Shown: in pieces, positions 9,444 to 18,288 of the stretch | Layout: every line of letters begins with the position of its first letter | Numbering within the stretch: position 1 is the first letter of the stretch | Assembly (NCBI RefSeq): GCF_013403955.1 | Contig: NZ_JABFDG010000007.1 | Coordinates: 1-64,000 of the forward strand | Source of the DNA: Winogradskyella vidalii | GTDB lineage: Bacteria; Bacteroidota; Bacteroidia; Flavobacteriales; Flavobacteriaceae | DNA length: 64,000 bases | Direction of reading: 5' to 3' | Position numbers and translations under genes: made by a program | The notes under the pieces: generated by a model | Seen by the model: the letters and a program-made list of their open reading frames with translations, nothing else | What the model was told of the DNA's origin: nothing | Database searches by the model: none

Positions 9444-9483
9444 CAAAAAACCACAATTTCAGATGCGAAATTGTGGTTTTTTT
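9444..9483. terminator. Bidirectional rho-independent terminator
   Basis: A stem of 16 bp (AACCACAATTTC core, 9445-9460 with 9467-9482) closes a 6-base loop. A-runs and T-runs flank it, so it serves both convergent genes (GH3-ligase and clpX). Confidence 0.88.
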
Positions 9484-9505
9484 ATTTCTTAAATGAATTG
9501 AAAAC

Positions 9506-10735
9506 TTAGGAAACAGCCTTCAATTTTTTTAATGTTGATTTATTTAAACGATCTTCAGCGTAAGATTTAGTCACGTTTAATTTGGTTTCACCAGACCCAG
9601 GTAAATCAAACATGGCTTCCGTTAAAATTTCCTCGCAAAGTGATCGTAATCCACGAGCACCAAGTTTGTATTCAATGGCTTTATCTACTATATAGTCTAA
9701 AGCACCGTCGGTGATGGTAAACTCAACATCATCCATTTCAAACAACTTTTTATATTGTTTAATAATAGCATTTTTAGGCTCTGTAAGTATAGCTCTTAAT
9801 GTTTTTGCATCTAAAGGATCCATATGCGTTAACACAGGAAGTCGACCAATGATTTCTGGAATAAGACCAAAATCTTTTAAATCTTTAGGTGTAATATATT
9901 GTAGAATATTGTCTTTATCTACGGTGTCTGTTTTCATTGAGCTATAACCAATGGCTTGCATATTTAAGCGTTTGGTAATGACACGCTCAATACCATCAAA
10001 GGCACCACCTGCAATGAATAAGATGTTTTCGGTATCAACTTCAATAAATTTTTGGTCGGGATGCTTGCGCCCTCCTTTTGGTGGGACGTTAACAACGGTT
10101 CCTTCTAAAAGTTTAAGTAGTGCTTGTTGCACACCTTCTCCCGAAACATCTCTGGTAATAGATGGGTTATCACTTTTGCGCGCAATTTTATCAATTTCAT
10201 CAATAAAAACGATACCGCGTTGTGCTTTTTCAAGATTATAATCTGCAGCTTGCAATAAGCGTGTTAAAATACTTTCTACATCTTCACCAACATAACCTGC
10301 TTCTGTTAATACGGTAGCATCAACAATAGCTAAAGGCACATTCAACATTTTAGCGATGGTTTTGGCCATTAATGTTTTTCCTGTACCCGTTTGCCCAACC
10401 ATAATGATATTACTCTTTTGTATTTCAATATCATCATCAGAAGGTGGTTGTAATAAACGCTTGTAATGATTGTAAACTGCTACAGACATTACACGTTTGG
10501 TAAACTCTTGTCCTATAATATATTCTTCTAAAAACCCTTTAATTTCTTTAGGCTTTCTCAGCATTAATTCTGCACTTAAATCTGAATTTCCCGATTGTTT
10601 AGATTCTTCTACAACAATACCATGAGCTTGCTCAATACAACGGTCACAGATATGTGCATCTAAGCCTGCAATTAACAAGCTTGTTTCTGGCTTTTTCCTA
10701 CCACAAAATGAACATTCTAATTCTTCCTTTGCCAT
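9506..10735 (-). CDS. clpX: ATP-dependent Clp protease ATP-binding subunit ClpX
   Basis: A 409-residue AAA+ unfoldase that feeds substrates to ClpP. The N-terminal zinc-binding domain has Cys8, Cys11, Cys30 and Cys33. The Walker A motif GQTGTGKT lies near residues 113-121 and Walker B VFIDEID near 177. Sensor 2 GARGLRS and the pore and IGF-type loop regions ([14 protein letters not shown]) are present. The length is normal. It is the last gene of the minus-strand order tig-clpP-clpX, 74 bases after clpP. The gap carries a small TTCCTGC-GAAA-GCAGAAA hairpin near 10750-10767, resembling a dispersed flavobacterial repeat. Confidence 0.98.
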   Translation of the reverse strand: MAKEELECSFCGRKKPETSLLIAGLDAHICDRCIEQAHGIVVEESKQSGNSDLSAELMLRKPKEIKGFLEEYIIGQEFTKRVMSVAVYNHYKRLLQPPSDDDIEIQKSNIIMVGQTGTGKTLMAKTIAKMLNVPLAIVDATVLTEAGYVGEDVESILTRLLQAADYNLEKAQRGIVFIDEIDKIARKSDNPSITRDVSGEGVQQALLKLLEGTVVNVPPKGGRKHPDQKFIEVDTENILFIAGGAFDGIERVITKRLNMQAIGYSSMKTDTVDKDNILQYITPKDLKDFGLIPEIIGRLPVLTHMDPLDAKTLRAILTEPKNAIIKQYKKLFEMDDVEFTITDGALDYIVDKAIEYKLGARGLRSLCEEILTEAMFDLPGSGETKLNVTKSYAEDRLNKSTLKKLKAVS

Positions 10736-10809
10736 CTTAAATTTTTTTATTCCTGCGAAAGCAGAAATCTTAATTGTACTTTTAAGTTATTAGTCGAAAG
10801 TGTTATTAA

Positions 10810-11484
10810 TTACTTTCGTTCTAAAATTTCATCAATCATTCCATATTCTAAAGCTTCAGGAGAACGCATCCAATAATCTCTATCAGAATCTTTTTCTACT
10901 TGCTCAAAAGAATTGCCTGAATGATTTGCGATTATTGTATATAATTCTTCTTTAACTCTAATCGTTTCCTTTAAGGCAATCTGCATATCGCTTAACTGAC
11001 CCTGTGTACCGCTGCTTACTTGGTGAATCATTACACGAGAGTGTTTTAAAGCTGAACGCTTACCTTTTTCACCTGCACATAATAATACAGCAGCCATTGA
11101 AGCAGCAATACCTGTGCAAATCGTTGCGACATCTGGTTTTACAAATTGCATGGTGTCATAGATACCTAAACCAGCGTAAACAGATCCTCCTGGAGAATTG
11201 ATATAAATTTGAATATCTTTTGTAGCATCAGTACTCTGTAAGAATAATAATTGAGCTTGTATAATGTTAGCGACTTGGTCATTAACGCCTGTACCTAAAA
11301 AGATGATACGATCCATCATTAAACGTGAAAAGACATCCATAGCAACCGCATTCATTTGGCGCTCTTCAATAATGTTTGGTGTTAGGTTTGTAGGATTCAT
11401 GCTCGTAATTATTTTTTGATAATAATTACTGTTTATACCTTGATCTTTAGTGGCGAATTTTTCAAATTCTTTTCCGTAATCCAT
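10810..11484 (-). CDS. clpP: ATP-dependent Clp protease proteolytic subunit ClpP
   Basis: A 224-residue serine peptidase. The catalytic triad is visible as Ser129 (GIAASMAA), His154 (MIHQVSSG) and Asp203 (DSDRDYWM). The oxyanion strand NSPGGSVYAG is intact. The N-terminal ~30 residues before the conserved core are typical of Bacteroidota ClpP and may include a propeptide. It lies between tig (upstream) and clpX (downstream) on the minus strand. A terminator-like hairpin at 11643-11672 separates it from tig, so it likely has its own promoter in the 158 bases before the gene. Confidence 0.97.
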   Translation of the reverse strand: MDYGKEFEKFATKDQGINSNYYQKIITSMNPTNLTPNIIEERQMNAVAMDVFSRLMMDRIIFLGTGVNDQVANIIQAQLLFLQSTDATKDIQIYINSPGGSVYAGLGIYDTMQFVKPDVATICTGIAASMAAVLLCAGEKGKRSALKHSRVMIHQVSSGTQGQLSDMQIALKETIRVKEELYTIIANHSGNSFEQVEKDSDRDYWMRSPEALEYGMIDEILERK

Positions 11485-11642
11485 ATGTTTTTTAATTTCT
11501 TTTAATTAGTGAGTGTTATAAGATCATAATGTGTTTAGTAACTTAAGAGTATCGTAAAATATTATGATAGAAGTATTTTTAGTTACGTTTAATATGACAA
11601 ACTTATTACTTTTTTAAGTTGTTTTTAAAAAAATAAAAACAA

Positions 11643-11672
11643 AAGGCGTAAAACTGAATGGTTTTACGCCTT
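11643..11672 (-). terminator. Terminator of trigger factor gene
   Basis: A perfect 12-bp stem, AAGGCGTAAAAC (11643-11654) with GTTTTACGCCTT (11661-11672). Read on the minus strand it is followed by a T-rich stretch (A-rich on plus at 11629-11642). It lies after tig and before clpP. Confidence 0.82.
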
Positions 11673-11754
11673 AAAGATACTAATATTTTTTAGCTTACCA
11701 TTTTCATGATAAGTACATTTTAAGGTTTTAAGGCTTGGCCTTAATTCAAAAAAA

Positions 11755-13077
11755 TTAGCTATAGAATTCTTTTACGAAATCATCATAAGTAATTTCTTTC
11801 GTTTTAATGTTTGCTTCAGTTTTGTAAAGTTCTAATAATTTCTGACTCATTAACTGTTCTGAGATACGCTTTACTTCATCTTGATTACCTAAAATACGCG
11901 CTGCAATATCTTCTAATTCTTTTTCTGAAGGATTTAATTGTCCAAATTGTGCCATTTGTCCTTTAATCATTTCCATAGCATGTGCTTTTAGTTCTTCAAA
12001 TTGAACTTGAAGATTATGCTCTTGGATTAATTTACCTTCAATAAGCTGGTAACGCATGCTTTTTTCAGACTTTTCGTACTCTTCTTTAGCTTGCTCTTCA
12101 GTCATTTCTTCTTCACCTGCAGTTTGCATCCATTTTTGTAAGAAGCTTGTTGGTAAGTCAAATTTAGTGTTTTCAATCAACGTTTCAGTTACATCATTCA
12201 ACAATTTTTGATCACCTTGTTGCGTAAATTGCTTTTCAGAATCTTCTTTAATCTTGTCTTTTAATTCTGTTACAGAAGTGACGTTCCCATCTCCAAATAA
12301 CTTATCAAACAATTCTTGGTCTAAATCAGCTAATTCTCTTTCGTTAATTTCTGTAATTGTGAAGTTAACATCAATAGCTAAACCATGAGCATCATCGTGT
12401 GCTACTTTTAAAGCGTTCATTAAATCATGATCATCTTTAAATAAGCCTTTTGTTTTTAATGAAATAACATCACCAACTTTAGCGCCGATAAATTTCTTAG
12501 GATTTGTTTTTCCTTTTAATTTATCTAAAGTAATCATGGTTGAATTATCGATTTCTTTTTCTTCGTTAACAAAAGTTCCTGTAATTTCAGAAGCTTCTGT
12601 AACTTCAGTTTGTGAAACGATTTTACCATATTGCTTTTGGATGTGCTCAATCTGATCGTTGATCATTTTGTCATCTGCAACAATATTATAATGGGTAATT
12701 GCTTTTTTGTTTTTTAAATTCACTTCGAATTCTGGAGCAAGACCTAATTCAAATTCAAATGTAAATGCTTCAGCATCCCAATTTAAATCGTCTTGTGCTT
12801 TTGGTAATGGATTACCTAAAATATCTAATTTTTCTTCAGTTAAATACTTGCCAAGTGCATCTTGCAGTAATTTATTTACTTCATCAACCAATACGGCTTT
12901 ACCATACTGCTTTTTTACCATTCCCATTGGGACATGACCTTTTCTAAAACCAGGAATGTTTGCAGATTTACGGTAATCCGTTAATATTTTCTCTACTTTA
13001 TCGCTGTAATCTTCTTTAGCGATATCCACTTTTACAACTGCATTTAATGCATCGATGTTTTCTCTTGTAATGTTCAT
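11755..13077 (-). CDS. tig: Trigger factor, ribosome-associated chaperone
   Basis: The start is placed at 13077 (MNITRENIDA), which gives 440 residues and the standard N-terminus; the frame extends 16 codons further without family similarity. The ribosome-docking signature GFRKGHVPMG lies at residues 43-52 (F44-R45-K46). The PPIase domain seems divergent, with an acidic insert replacing the usual FKBP core, as in other Bacteroidota trigger factors. The C-terminal chaperone arms are helical and Gln/Glu-rich. A promoter of the phylum's type lies upstream at 13103-13133. It heads the tig-clpP-clpX series. Confidence 0.95.
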   Translation of the reverse strand: MNITRENIDALNAVVKVDIAKEDYSDKVEKILTDYRKSANIPGFRKGHVPMGMVKKQYGKAVLVDEVNKLLQDALGKYLTEEKLDILGNPLPKAQDDLNWDAEAFTFEFELGLAPEFEVNLKNKKAITHYNIVADDKMINDQIEHIQKQYGKIVSQTEVTEASEITGTFVNEEKEIDNSTMITLDKLKGKTNPKKFIGAKVGDVISLKTKGLFKDDHDLMNALKVAHDDAHGLAIDVNFTITEINERELADLDQELFDKLFGDGNVTSVTELKDKIKEDSEKQFTQQGDQKLLNDVTETLIENTKFDLPTSFLQKWMQTAGEEEMTEEQAKEEYEKSEKSMRYQLIEGKLIQEHNLQVQFEELKAHAMEMIKGQMAQFGQLNPSEKELEDIAARILGNQDEVKRISEQLMSQKLLELYKTEANIKTKEITYDDFVKEFYS

Positions 13078-13102
13078 TTTTATTGAAACTAAAATTGGGC
13101 TG

Positions 13103-13133
13103 CAAAAATACAACATTTTTTGCAACCCAACAA
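13103..13133 (-). promoter_or_regulatory. Bacteroidota-type promoter of tig
   Basis: On the minus strand, TTG (13131-13133) is followed after 20 bases by TATTTTTG (13103-13110), matching TTG-N19-21-TAnnTTTG. It ends 25 bases before the tig ATG. Confidence 0.7.
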
Positions 13134-13157
13134 TAGTTTTAAAGGTTTGGAAGTTAG

Positions 13158-13505
13158 CTACTTTTTATCGTCTTTTAATAGGGATTGTAAAACCGATTGT
13201 AAAAAGGATAAAAGGATACTAAATAGTAAGGCGGTCCAAAAGCCAGAGACGCTAAACCCATCGAGAAGGTTGCTGGCTAATAGTATCATTAAAGCATTAA
13301 TAACTAAGAGAAAAAGACCAAGCGTTACAAGGGTTACTGGTAGTGTTAAAATTACTAATATTGGTTTTACTAATAAGTTAAGAATGGATAGTACAATAGC
13401 AACAATAATAGCGCCCAAATAACCATCTACAGTAACGCCTGTTAAAACGTATGCTAAAATAAATACAGCTAAGGCATTTATTAAAAGTCTAATAAAAACA
13501 TTCAT
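13158..13505 (-). CDS. Phage-holin-IV-type small membrane protein (PF04020-like)
   Basis: A 115-residue protein with four hydrophobic helices (about 5-25, 30-50, 55-78, 85-105) and a short basic-acidic tail (LKDDKK). The pattern NLLVKPILVILTLPVTLVTLGLF is the recognisable core of the 4-TMS phage holin superfamily IV, which is chromosomal and widespread in bacteria. There is no phage context here, so a holin role is unlikely; it is best called an integral inner-membrane protein of unknown function. It may share an mRNA with the upstream hydrolase gene (25 bases apart). Confidence 0.85.
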   Translation of the reverse strand: MNVFIRLLINALAVFILAYVLTGVTVDGYLGAIIVAIVLSILNLLVKPILVILTLPVTLVTLGLFLLVINALMILLASNLLDGFSVSGFWTALLFSILLSFLQSVLQSLLKDDKK

Positions 13506-13530
13506 AATCGTTTATTTTTTGAATCGTGTT

Positions 13531-14295
13531 TTAAGATACGAAATTTATCACAGCATCGTAAAATTCTTCAGGGTTTTCAGCATGTAGCCAATGGCCAGCA
13601 TTAGAAATTGTTATGATTTTTGAATTTAAAAAATGACGGTGAATAATAGCTGTATCAGCTTCGCCTATATATTCGGAACGGTCACCACGTAAAAATAAGG
13701 TGTCTTTATTAAATGTGGCATGTATAGGAAGTGCTTCACCTACCTCAGCAACATTGTCTTTAAGAACTTGCAGATTTATTCGTAAACCCAATTGTCCTTT
13801 TTCTACCCAATATAAATTTTTGAGTAAAAACATACGTATACCAGCTTCATGAATATAATTAGCTAGGGCTTTGTCTGCAGCGCCTCTACTTTTTAGTTCT
13901 GAGAAATCTAAGCTACTTAAGCCTTCTAAAATAGCATCGTGATGAACAGGGTAATAACGAGGTGATATGTCAGCGACTATAAGCTTACTTACTAATTCAG
14001 GATATTTGGTAGCGAAAAGCATGGCTGTTTTTCCTCCCATAGAATGCCCTAATAAAATAATGTCTTGTAAATTATTTTCCTCACAGTATTGTTTTAGGTC
14101 TTCTGCCATGATTTCATAATCAAAGTCTTCAGAATGAAAACTACGGCCGTGATTACGTTGGTCAACTAAGTGGATTTCAAAATTAACTTCAGAAAATTGC
14201 TTTCCTAGGGTTTTCCAATTGTCCCCCATGCCTAAAAATCCGTGTAAAATGATAAAAGGTTTTCCTTCGCCTATAATGTTTGAATGTAATGTCAT
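13531..14295 (-). CDS. Alpha/beta-fold hydrolase (YbfF-like esterase)
   Basis: A 254-residue hydrolase. The oxyanion strand is LHGFLGMGDNW. The nucleophile elbow GHSMGG places the catalytic Ser at 85. A late Asp in FLRGDRSEYI (about 206) and His235 in NAGHWLHAENP complete the triad. The order and spacing, including DQRNHGRSFH after the first strands, match the YbfF branch, which hydrolyses short acyl esters including acyl-CoA. The true substrate is unknown. It lies between pdxJ and the holin-like gene on the minus strand. Confidence 0.88.
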   Translation of the reverse strand: MTLHSNIIGEGKPFIILHGFLGMGDNWKTLGKQFSEVNFEIHLVDQRNHGRSFHSEDFDYEIMAEDLKQYCEENNLQDIILLGHSMGGKTAMLFATKYPELVSKLIVADISPRYYPVHHDAILEGLSSLDFSELKSRGAADKALANYIHEAGIRMFLLKNLYWVEKGQLGLRINLQVLKDNVAEVGEALPIHATFNKDTLFLRGDRSEYIGEADTAIIHRHFLNSKIITISNAGHWLHAENPEEFYDAVINFVS

Positions 14296-14366
14296 AATTC
14301 TTTTAGTTTAAGGTTTGAAATTTGAAGCGTGAAGTTTCTTTTAACAACCTAATTGGTATCTTCAAC

Positions 14367-15080
14367 TTATTTAAGTTTCTTCAAATACATTCCAATCACA
14401 TTCTCAATGCCCATATATAAACTTTCAGCAATTAAAGCGTGTCCAATAGATACTTCTAAAAGGCCTGTAATGTTTTCTTTAAAGAATTGTATATTGTCTA
14501 AAGATAAATCGTGACCAGCATTAATACCAAGTTGTAACGTATTTGCTAAGCCAGCACATTCCATATAAGGGTTTATAGCCTCTTTGTTGCCTAAACTGTA
14601 TTGATGGGCAAAAGCTTCAGTGTATAATTCTATTCGGTCTGTACCAGTGGTTTTAGCACCTTCAATTTGGTGTAAATCTGGATCTACAAAAATGGAAGTT
14701 CTAATGCCATTAGCTTTAAATTCTTTAATGACTTCAGTAAGAAAATCTTTGTGTTTTAAAGTGTCCCAGCCCGCATTAGAAGTAATGGCATCAACAGAAT
14801 CTGGCACTAAAGTTATTTGTGTTGGCTTAATTTTTAAAACCATATCCACAAACTTAGGAATCGGGTTTCCTTCAATATTGTATTCGGTTTGAACTACAGA
14901 TTTTAAATCGTAGGCATCTTGGTAACGAATGTGTCTTTCATCGGGTCTTGGGTGAATGGTAACACCTTCTGCCCCAAAACGCTGTACATCTTTTGCAAAC
15001 TGAACTACATTTGGCGTATCGCCTCCACGGCTATTTCTCAGTGTAGCAATCTTATTTATATTAACACTTAATTTGGTCAT
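14367..15080 (-). CDS. pdxJ: Pyridoxine 5'-phosphate synthase PdxJ
   Basis: The start is set at 15080 (MTKLSVNINKIATLRNSRGG), giving 237 residues; ten more codons upstream do not match the family. PdxJ condenses 3-amino-2-oxopropyl phosphate with 1-deoxyxylulose 5-phosphate in the cytoplasm, the last ring-forming step of vitamin B6 synthesis. Seen motifs are VTIHPRPDERHIRYQDA, EYNIEGNP, TLVPDS and GINAGHDLSLDNI with its catalytic His/Glu. The gene is divergent from the CBS-domain gene, with about 90 bases between starts. Confidence 0.96.
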   Translation of the reverse strand: MTKLSVNINKIATLRNSRGGDTPNVVQFAKDVQRFGAEGVTIHPRPDERHIRYQDAYDLKSVVQTEYNIEGNPIPKFVDMVLKIKPTQITLVPDSVDAITSNAGWDTLKHKDFLTEVIKEFKANGIRTSIFVDPDLHQIEGAKTTGTDRIELYTEAFAHQYSLGNKEAINPYMECAGLANTLQLGINAGHDLSLDNIQFFKENITGLLEVSIGHALIAESLYMGIENVIGMYLKKLK

Positions 15081-15170
15081 GTGATTAGGTTTTCTATTAC
15101 AAAAATACAAACATGAGAACGTATTTTATGGTTAATTTTGATTAATTTGCAACTTAATTAATTGCGTATA

Positions 15171-15827
15171 ATGGAGCTACAAGATTTTGTAATAAATGAT
15201 ATTAAACCACTTAGTTTAACGGATAAAGTGAGCGATTTAAAAATGCTATTTAATCAGTTAACCTATTCGCATATTCCTATTGTAAGGGATGGTGTGTATA
15301 TGGGATGTCTTTCTGAAACTGATGCCCATTGCTTTGAAAGTGCAAAAACGTTGAGTGATTGTAGTCATGCTATTGAAGGTTTTTTTGTAAGGCCTACCAC
15401 AAGCTGGCTCGATGTCCTTGAGACCTTTGCACAAAACAGCTCTAATATTATGCCTATTTTAAGCCAGAATAATAAATATCTTGGTTATTACGAACTCAGC
15501 GATATTATACATTTATTTAATGAAACGCCTTTTTTCTCAGAACCAGGAGGTGTTTTAATTATAGAAAAAGGAATTAATGACTATTCGTTTAGTGAAATAA
15601 GTCAAATTGTAGAATCTAATGGCGCTAAGCTATTAGGGGCTTTTATTTCTAAAATGGATGGCGATTTAATAAAAATCACCTTAAAAATTGGTAATGCTAG
15701 CCTTAACGAAGTTATTCAGACATTTAGGCGTTACAGTTATAATATTGTTTCTGGACACGAAGAAGACTCTTTTATAGAAAGCTTAAAAGATCGCTCGCAA
15801 TACCTCGATAAATACCTCAACATGTAA
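15171..15827 (+). CDS. CBS-domain protein
   Basis: The ATG at 15171 (MELQDFVINDIKPLSLTDKV) is preferred over an upstream TTG at 15162. The 218-residue protein has a pair of CBS motifs in residues about 5-125 (MLFNQLTYSHIPIVRDGVYMGCLSE; FAQNSSNIMPILSQNNKYLGYYEL) and an ACT-like second half. CBS pairs bind adenosine nucleotides or SAM. Its stop overlaps the nadK ATG by one base (TAATG), showing translational coupling, which hints at a role tied to adenine nucleotide state, though that is inference. This pairing with nadK is typical of Flavobacteriia. Confidence 0.88.
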   Translation: MELQDFVINDIKPLSLTDKVSDLKMLFNQLTYSHIPIVRDGVYMGCLSETDAHCFESAKTLSDCSHAIEGFFVRPTTSWLDVLETFAQNSSNIMPILSQNNKYLGYYELSDIIHLFNETPFFSEPGGVLIIEKGINDYSFSEISQIVESNGAKLLGAFISKMDGDLIKITLKIGNASLNEVIQTFRRYSYNIVSGHEEDSFIESLKDRSQYLDKYLNM

Positions 15828-16708
15828 TGATTAAAGTAGCAATATATGGACAGCATTATGAAAATAAAACGACTCTAAAAGCGGTTGAAAAACTTTTGGA
15901 GGTTCTCTTGGTAAAACAAGCCAATGTGTTTATTGAAAGTGATTTTTTTGAGATTCAAAAGTCAGAAATAAAACAGAACCCAAAAATTAAGATTTTTGAA
16001 ACTTTAGACAAAACCTATGATTTATTAATAAGTGTTGGTGGAGATGGTACCATATTGAGAGCTATAACTTATGTGAGAGATTTAGGGATTCCGGTAGTAG
16101 GCATCAATGCAGGGCGATTAGGTTTTTTGGCTACGATTCAAATTGATGATATTGAAGAGGCTTTAACAGAAATATTTAACGGTGATTATAAGATTTCTGA
16201 ACGTTCATTATTAAGTGTGTCTACAGACCCCATACATCAAGATGTTGTGGATACCCATTTTGCACTTAATGAAATTGCTATTAGTAGAAAAAATACCACC
16301 TCCATGATTACCATTGAAACACATCTTAACGATGAGTTTTTAACCTCCTACTGGGCAGATGGTCTTATTTTGTCTACGCCAACAGGATCTACGGGGTATT
16401 CCTTAAGTTGTGGCGGTCCGGTTATTGCACCCAATGCTAATAATTTTGCATTAACACCAATATCACCGCATAATTTAAGTGCACGTCCTTTGATTCTTCC
16501 AGATAGTACTTCTGTAACGCTAAGAGTAAATGGGAGGGAAGACCAATTTTTAATGTCTCTTGATTCTAGAATTGTAACCTTAGCAAACACGACTACGGTT
16601 ACCATAAAAAAAGCCGACTTTGTAATTAAAATGGTAGAATTGTTAGATGAAACTTTTTTGGCAACCTTGAGAAAAAAGTTGCTATGGGGAGAAGATCGTC
16701 GCAACTAA
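15827..16708 (+). CDS. nadK: NAD kinase
   Basis: A 293-residue kinase that makes NADP+ from NAD+ and ATP. The diagnostic GGDGT lies at residues 71-75, the NE motif in ALNEIAI, and the glycine-rich TPTGSTGYSLSCGGP further on. The start overlaps the upstream CBS gene by one base. The next gene begins 148 bases downstream behind its own promoter, so nadK ends the small CBS-nadK operon. Confidence 0.97.
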   Translation: MIKVAIYGQHYENKTTLKAVEKLLEVLLVKQANVFIESDFFEIQKSEIKQNPKIKIFETLDKTYDLLISVGGDGTILRAITYVRDLGIPVVGINAGRLGFLATIQIDDIEEALTEIFNGDYKISERSLLSVSTDPIHQDVVDTHFALNEIAISRKNTTSMITIETHLNDEFLTSYWADGLILSTPTGSTGYSLSCGGPVIAPNANNFALTPISPHNLSARPLILPDSTSVTLRVNGREDQFLMSLDSRIVTLANTTTVTIKKADFVIKMVELLDETFLATLRKKLLWGEDRRN

Positions 16709-16807
16709 AGCAATAAATACCTATAAAATCTGTTTATCTGTAAATAGCAATTTAGCGGATTGAAGTGAATAAGTTTTAATACTTAATATATAATCAATTG
16801 CATCAAA

Positions 16808-16839
16808 TTGTTACACACAAATCTTAATTGTTATATTTG
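16808..16839 (+). promoter_or_regulatory. Bacteroidota-type promoter of the DUF6089-uppS-bamA operon
   Basis: TTG (16808-16810), a 21-base spacer, and TATATTTG (16832-16839) match the TTG-N19-21-TAnnTTTG consensus. The box ends 17 bases before the DUF6089 ATG. Confidence 0.8.
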
Positions 16840-16856
16840 CAAACTTTGGAAAATTT

Positions 16857-17546
16857 ATGAAGTATTTTTTTCTGCTTTTATTAAGCGTTTTTATTTCTAA
16901 CACTGTTGGTGCTCAGACCTATGAGGTTGGCGTATTTGCGGGGGGGAGTAATTTTATTGGAGACGTTGGAGCTACAAATTATATTCTGCCAAATCAGGCT
17001 GCATTTGGTGCGCTGTTTAGATGGAACAGGAGCACAAGGCATTCTTTTAGGGCGTCATTAATTTTTTCAGATTTAAAAGGCGTTGATACAAGATCTGATG
17101 ACCCAAGAAGAAAGCAACGCGGTTATGAGTTTGATACGAGTATCGTGGAGATTTCAGCAGGTATGGAGTTTACGTTTGTAGATTTCGATTTACATTCACC
17201 AGGCATGAAAGGAACACCATACTTATACTCTGGTATCTCGTTAGCTCACCATGATAATTATTATTTTTCATCATTGGGGCAACTAACGTCGGAGGATACA
17301 AGTAGCTGGGCGGTGGGTATACCTATGGCTATAGGATATAAGTCTAATATATCTCATCATTTTGTATTAGGAGCAGAGATAGGAGCCCGTTATACCTTTT
17401 CTGATGAATTAGATGGTAGTGTGCCAGATTCTGTTGATAGAGAGGCTTTAAGTTTTGGAAATATAAATAATACTGATTGGTATATGTTTACAGGAATTAC
17501 ATTAACGTATACCTTTGGTAGAAGACCGTGCTATTGCAATTTTTAA
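16857..17546 (+). CDS. DUF6089 family outer-membrane beta-barrel protein
   Basis: A 229-residue protein with a signal peptide (1-19, ending VGAQ). The mature part begins YEVGVFAGGSNFIGDVG and continues with alternating beta strands such as FGALFRWNRSTRHSFRASL, closing with YTFGRR plus a short Cys-containing tail. This fits the small barrel family DUF6089, regularly found between nadK and uppS in Bacteroidota. The function is unknown, but the fixed neighbourhood with uppS, bamA and skp-like genes suggests a role in outer-membrane assembly. Confidence 0.85.
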   Translation: MKYFFLLLLSVFISNTVGAQTYEVGVFAGGSNFIGDVGATNYILPNQAAFGALFRWNRSTRHSFRASLIFSDLKGVDTRSDDPRRKQRGYEFDTSIVEISAGMEFTFVDFDLHSPGMKGTPYLYSGISLAHHDNYYFSSLGQLTSEDTSSWAVGIPMAIGYKSNISHHFVLGAEIGARYTFSDELDGSVPDSVDREALSFGNINNTDWYMFTGITLTYTFGRRPCYCNF

Positions 17547-17547
17547 A

Positions 17548-18288
17548 ATGAGTTTAAAAGAACAAATAAACAAAAACAAGCTCCCCAGTCATGTGGCAAT
17601 TATCATGGATGGTAATGGGCGTTGGGCTAAACAACAAGGGTTGTTACGTGCTATAGGTCATGAAAATGGTACAAAATCAGTTCGGCAAACTGTAGAAGCT
17701 AGTGCAGAATTAGGGATTAAAAATTTAACCCTTTACGCATTTTCAACCGAAAATTGGAACCGACCAAAGCTAGAAGTGCAAACTTTAATGAAGCTGCTAG
17801 TTAAATCTTTAAAAAAAGAAATAAAGACACTGCAGGACAATGGTATAAGGCTGTGTGCTATTGGTTGCCTTAAAGATTTACCAAAAAGAGCATATCAAGA
17901 ACTTCTCGATGTAATAGAAAAAACAAAAACGAATACAAATATGACATTAACACTTGCGCTGAGTTACGGTTCTCGCGAGGAGATTGTTAATGTTATTAAG
18001 GAATTATCAGTTAAAGTTAAAAATAATATAATTTCTATAGAAAGTATTGATGAATCAATTATAAATAAGCATCTTTACACGCAAAATTTACCAGACGTTG
18101 ACCTGCTTATTCGCACAAGTGGTGAGCAACGGATTAGTAATTTTTTGCTATGGCAAATCGCCTATGCAGAATTATATTTTACAGATATTTTATGGCCAGA
18201 TTTTCAAAAAGAAAATTTATATGAGGCTATCATAAACTATCAAAACAGAGAACGAAGATTTGGAAAAACAAGCGAACAACTTACCTAA
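17548..18288 (+). CDS. uppS: Isoprenyl transferase (undecaprenyl diphosphate synthase)
   Basis: ATG at 17548, one base after the DUF6089 stop, gives 246 residues; an in-frame TTG at 17515 would add non-family sequence. The enzyme builds the C55 lipid carrier for cell-wall and surface-polysaccharide synthesis. Motif VAIIMDGNGRWAKQQG places the catalytic Asp at 21. FSTENWNRP and the C-terminal RTSGEQRISNFLLWQIAYAE-type block (SGE..R..NF) are intact. It is translationally linked to DUF6089 and bamA. Confidence 0.96.
   Translation: MSLKEQINKNKLPSHVAIIMDGNGRWAKQQGLLRAIGHENGTKSVRQTVEASAELGIKNLTLYAFSTENWNRPKLEVQTLMKLLVKSLKKEIKTLQDNGIRLCAIGCLKDLPKRAYQELLDVIEKTKTNTNMTLTLALSYGSREEIVNVIKELSVKVKNNIISIESIDESIINKHLYTQNLPDVDLLIRTSGEQRISNFLLWQIAYAELYFTDILWPDFQKENLYEAIINYQNRERRFGKTSEQLT

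Noticed and set aside
13158..13505. Prophage remnant, because of the holin-type protein
   Set aside because: No other phage gene is nearby and this family is a common chromosomal membrane protein.
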